A stretch of DNA of 5,497 nt, taken from positions 1-5,497 of the forward strand of contig JAFAFD010000458.1 of the NCBI GenBank assembly GCA_023423675.1, written 5' to 3'. The notes under the pieces are model-generated. The model was not told the origin of the DNA and made no database searches. It worked only from the letters and a program-made list of their open reading frames with translations. Source of the DNA: Pseudomonadota bacterium (lineage in GTDB: Bacteria > Pseudomonadota > Gammaproteobacteria > Xanthomonadales > Xanthomonadaceae). Made by a program: the position numbers and the translations under genes. This document shows, in pieces, positions 4,775-5,497 of this stretch; position 1 is the stretch's first letter, and each line of letters opens with the position of its first letter.

Positions 4775-5497
4775 TCGCATCCTGCCCACGCTGGGCATCC
4801 TCTCGCTCTCGGTGATGCTGGCCGCCTGCGCGGGCAAGGCCGAATACCACCCGGCCGACCAGTCCGGTGCGCAGCCGCCGCTGCCCAAGCCGGCCAACTT
4901 CCTCATGCCGCCCATGCAGGTGCCCAAGGGCGTGGGCTGGGCCGACGGCCAGGCGCCCACCGTGGCCGAGGGCCTGAAGATCGAGCGCATCGCTGCCAAC
5001 CTGCAGCACCCGCGCCGCCTGCTCACCCTGCCCAACGGCGATGTGCTGGTGGTGGAAGGCAACGGCCCCGGCGAAGAGCCGGTCACCACGCCCAAGCAGT
5101 GGATTGCCGGCAAGGTGAAGGCGCGCTCGGGCAAGGCCGGCAAGGGCGGCAACCGGGTCACCCTGCTGCGCCGCACGCCGGGCACCGACACCTGGACCCA
5201 GCACGTCTACATCGAAGGCCTGCATTCGCCGTTCGGCATCCAGCTCATCGGTGACACGCTGTACGTGGCCAACACCGGCAACATCATGCAGTACCACTAC
5301 GTGCCCGGCGAAACCCGCATGACCGACAAGGGCCGCGAGTTCACCGACCTGCCCAGCACCATCAACCACCACTGGACCAAGGATCTGCGCGCGAGCGCCG
5401 ATGGCAGCAAGCTGTACGTGGGCGTGGGCTCCAACAGCAACATCACCGAGAACGGCCTGGCTGTCGAATACCGCCGCGCGGTGGTGCTGGAAGTGGA
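4767..5497 (+). CDS. Sorbosone dehydrogenase-family (PQQ-type beta-propeller) lipoprotein, 3'-truncated by the window edge
   Basis: The first 243 codons of an exported propeller enzyme; the frame runs off the right edge. Residues 1-21 form a lipoprotein signal with lipobox LAAC, lipidated Cys 21, and Ala at +2, which favours the outer membrane. A Pro-rich linker (about 27-66) follows, then propeller-strand repeats: NLQHPRRLLTLPNGDVLVVEG (78-98), GLHSPFGIQL...LYVANTG (151-171) and HHWTKDLRASADGSKLYVGVG (201-221). These match the sorbosone/soluble glucose dehydrogenase group, which uses PQQ to oxidise sugars or aldehydes. H202 aligns by spacing with the catalytic His of soluble glucose dehydrogenase (His, then ...DG ten residues on), which is inference. 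A basic Lys/Gly-rich loop lies at 115-130. The substrate is unknown and PQQ use is unproven. It is coupled to the DUF2231 gene upstream. Confidence 0.88.
   Translation, partial: MADRILPTLGILSLSVMLAACAGKAEYHPADQSGAQPPLPKPANFLMPPMQVPKGVGWADGQAPTVAEGLKIERIAANLQHPRRLLTLPNGDVLVVEGNGPGEEPVTTPKQWIAGKVKARSGKAGKGGNRVTLLRRTPGTDTWTQHVYIEGLHSPFGIQLIGDTLYVANTGNIMQYHYVPGETRMTDKGREFTDLPSTINHHWTKDLRASADGSKLYVGVGSNSNITENGLAVEYRRAVVLEV

Noticed and set aside
4265..5191. Minus-strand open frame (308 codons) opposite the DUF2231 and dehydrogenase genes
   Set aside because: It covers two overlapping + strand genes that have membrane helices, a lipobox and propeller motifs; its own translation shows no domain.

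Overview
The window is GC-rich (roughly two-thirds G+C by eye) and every gene I can support lies on the + strand. It most resembles a Stenotrophomonas (S. maltophilia complex) or close xanthomonad chromosome. The reasons are the codon use, the many exported proteins, and intergenic REP palindromes with a GTAG head of the type described as SMAG repeats in S. maltophilia. This assignment is from recognition, not from a search.

Layout. (1) Positions 2-1921 hold the C-terminal ~639 residues of a TonB-dependent outer-membrane receptor; its signal peptide, TonB box and most of the plug lie upstream of the window. (2) Positions 1921-3222, joined to it by a TGATG stop/start overlap, encode a twin-arginine-exported, PLP-dependent class V aminotransferase-fold enzyme. 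It resembles isopenicillin N epimerase and the periplasmic pyoverdine-tailoring enzyme PvdN. (3) Positions 3223-3354 are an intergenic gap with a REP hairpin and a second inverted repeat. (4) Positions 3355-3714 and 3724-4050 are two small cytosolic genes, probably one transcription unit. The second is a clear DUF2185/Imm33-like protein and the first may belong to the DUF7668 group. (5) Positions 4051-4333 are a dense cluster of REP-type palindromes. (6) Positions 4334-4774 encode a four-helix DUF2231 membrane protein. It overlaps by 8 bases a lipoprotein of the sorbosone/glucose dehydrogenase (PQQ-type beta-propeller) family, which starts at 4767 and runs off the right edge.

How the parts work together. 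The receptor and the exported PLP enzyme look like one periplasm-directed module: a ligand enters through the outer membrane and an amino-bearing compound is modified in the periplasm. The ligand and reaction cannot be read from the sequence. The DUF2231 and dehydrogenase pair looks like a second envelope module, a membrane protein with a lipid-anchored propeller. Between them sits a small immunity-like cassette with no toxin gene in view. Near-identical 38-base REP copies flank it in direct orientation, so it could be lost or gained as a unit.

The most interesting points are the receptor plus Tat-exported PvdN-like enzyme pair, the REP-bounded immunity-like cassette, and the REP cluster with its head-to-head GTAG pair. 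No tRNA, rRNA, CRISPR array, transposase or confident promoter was seen.
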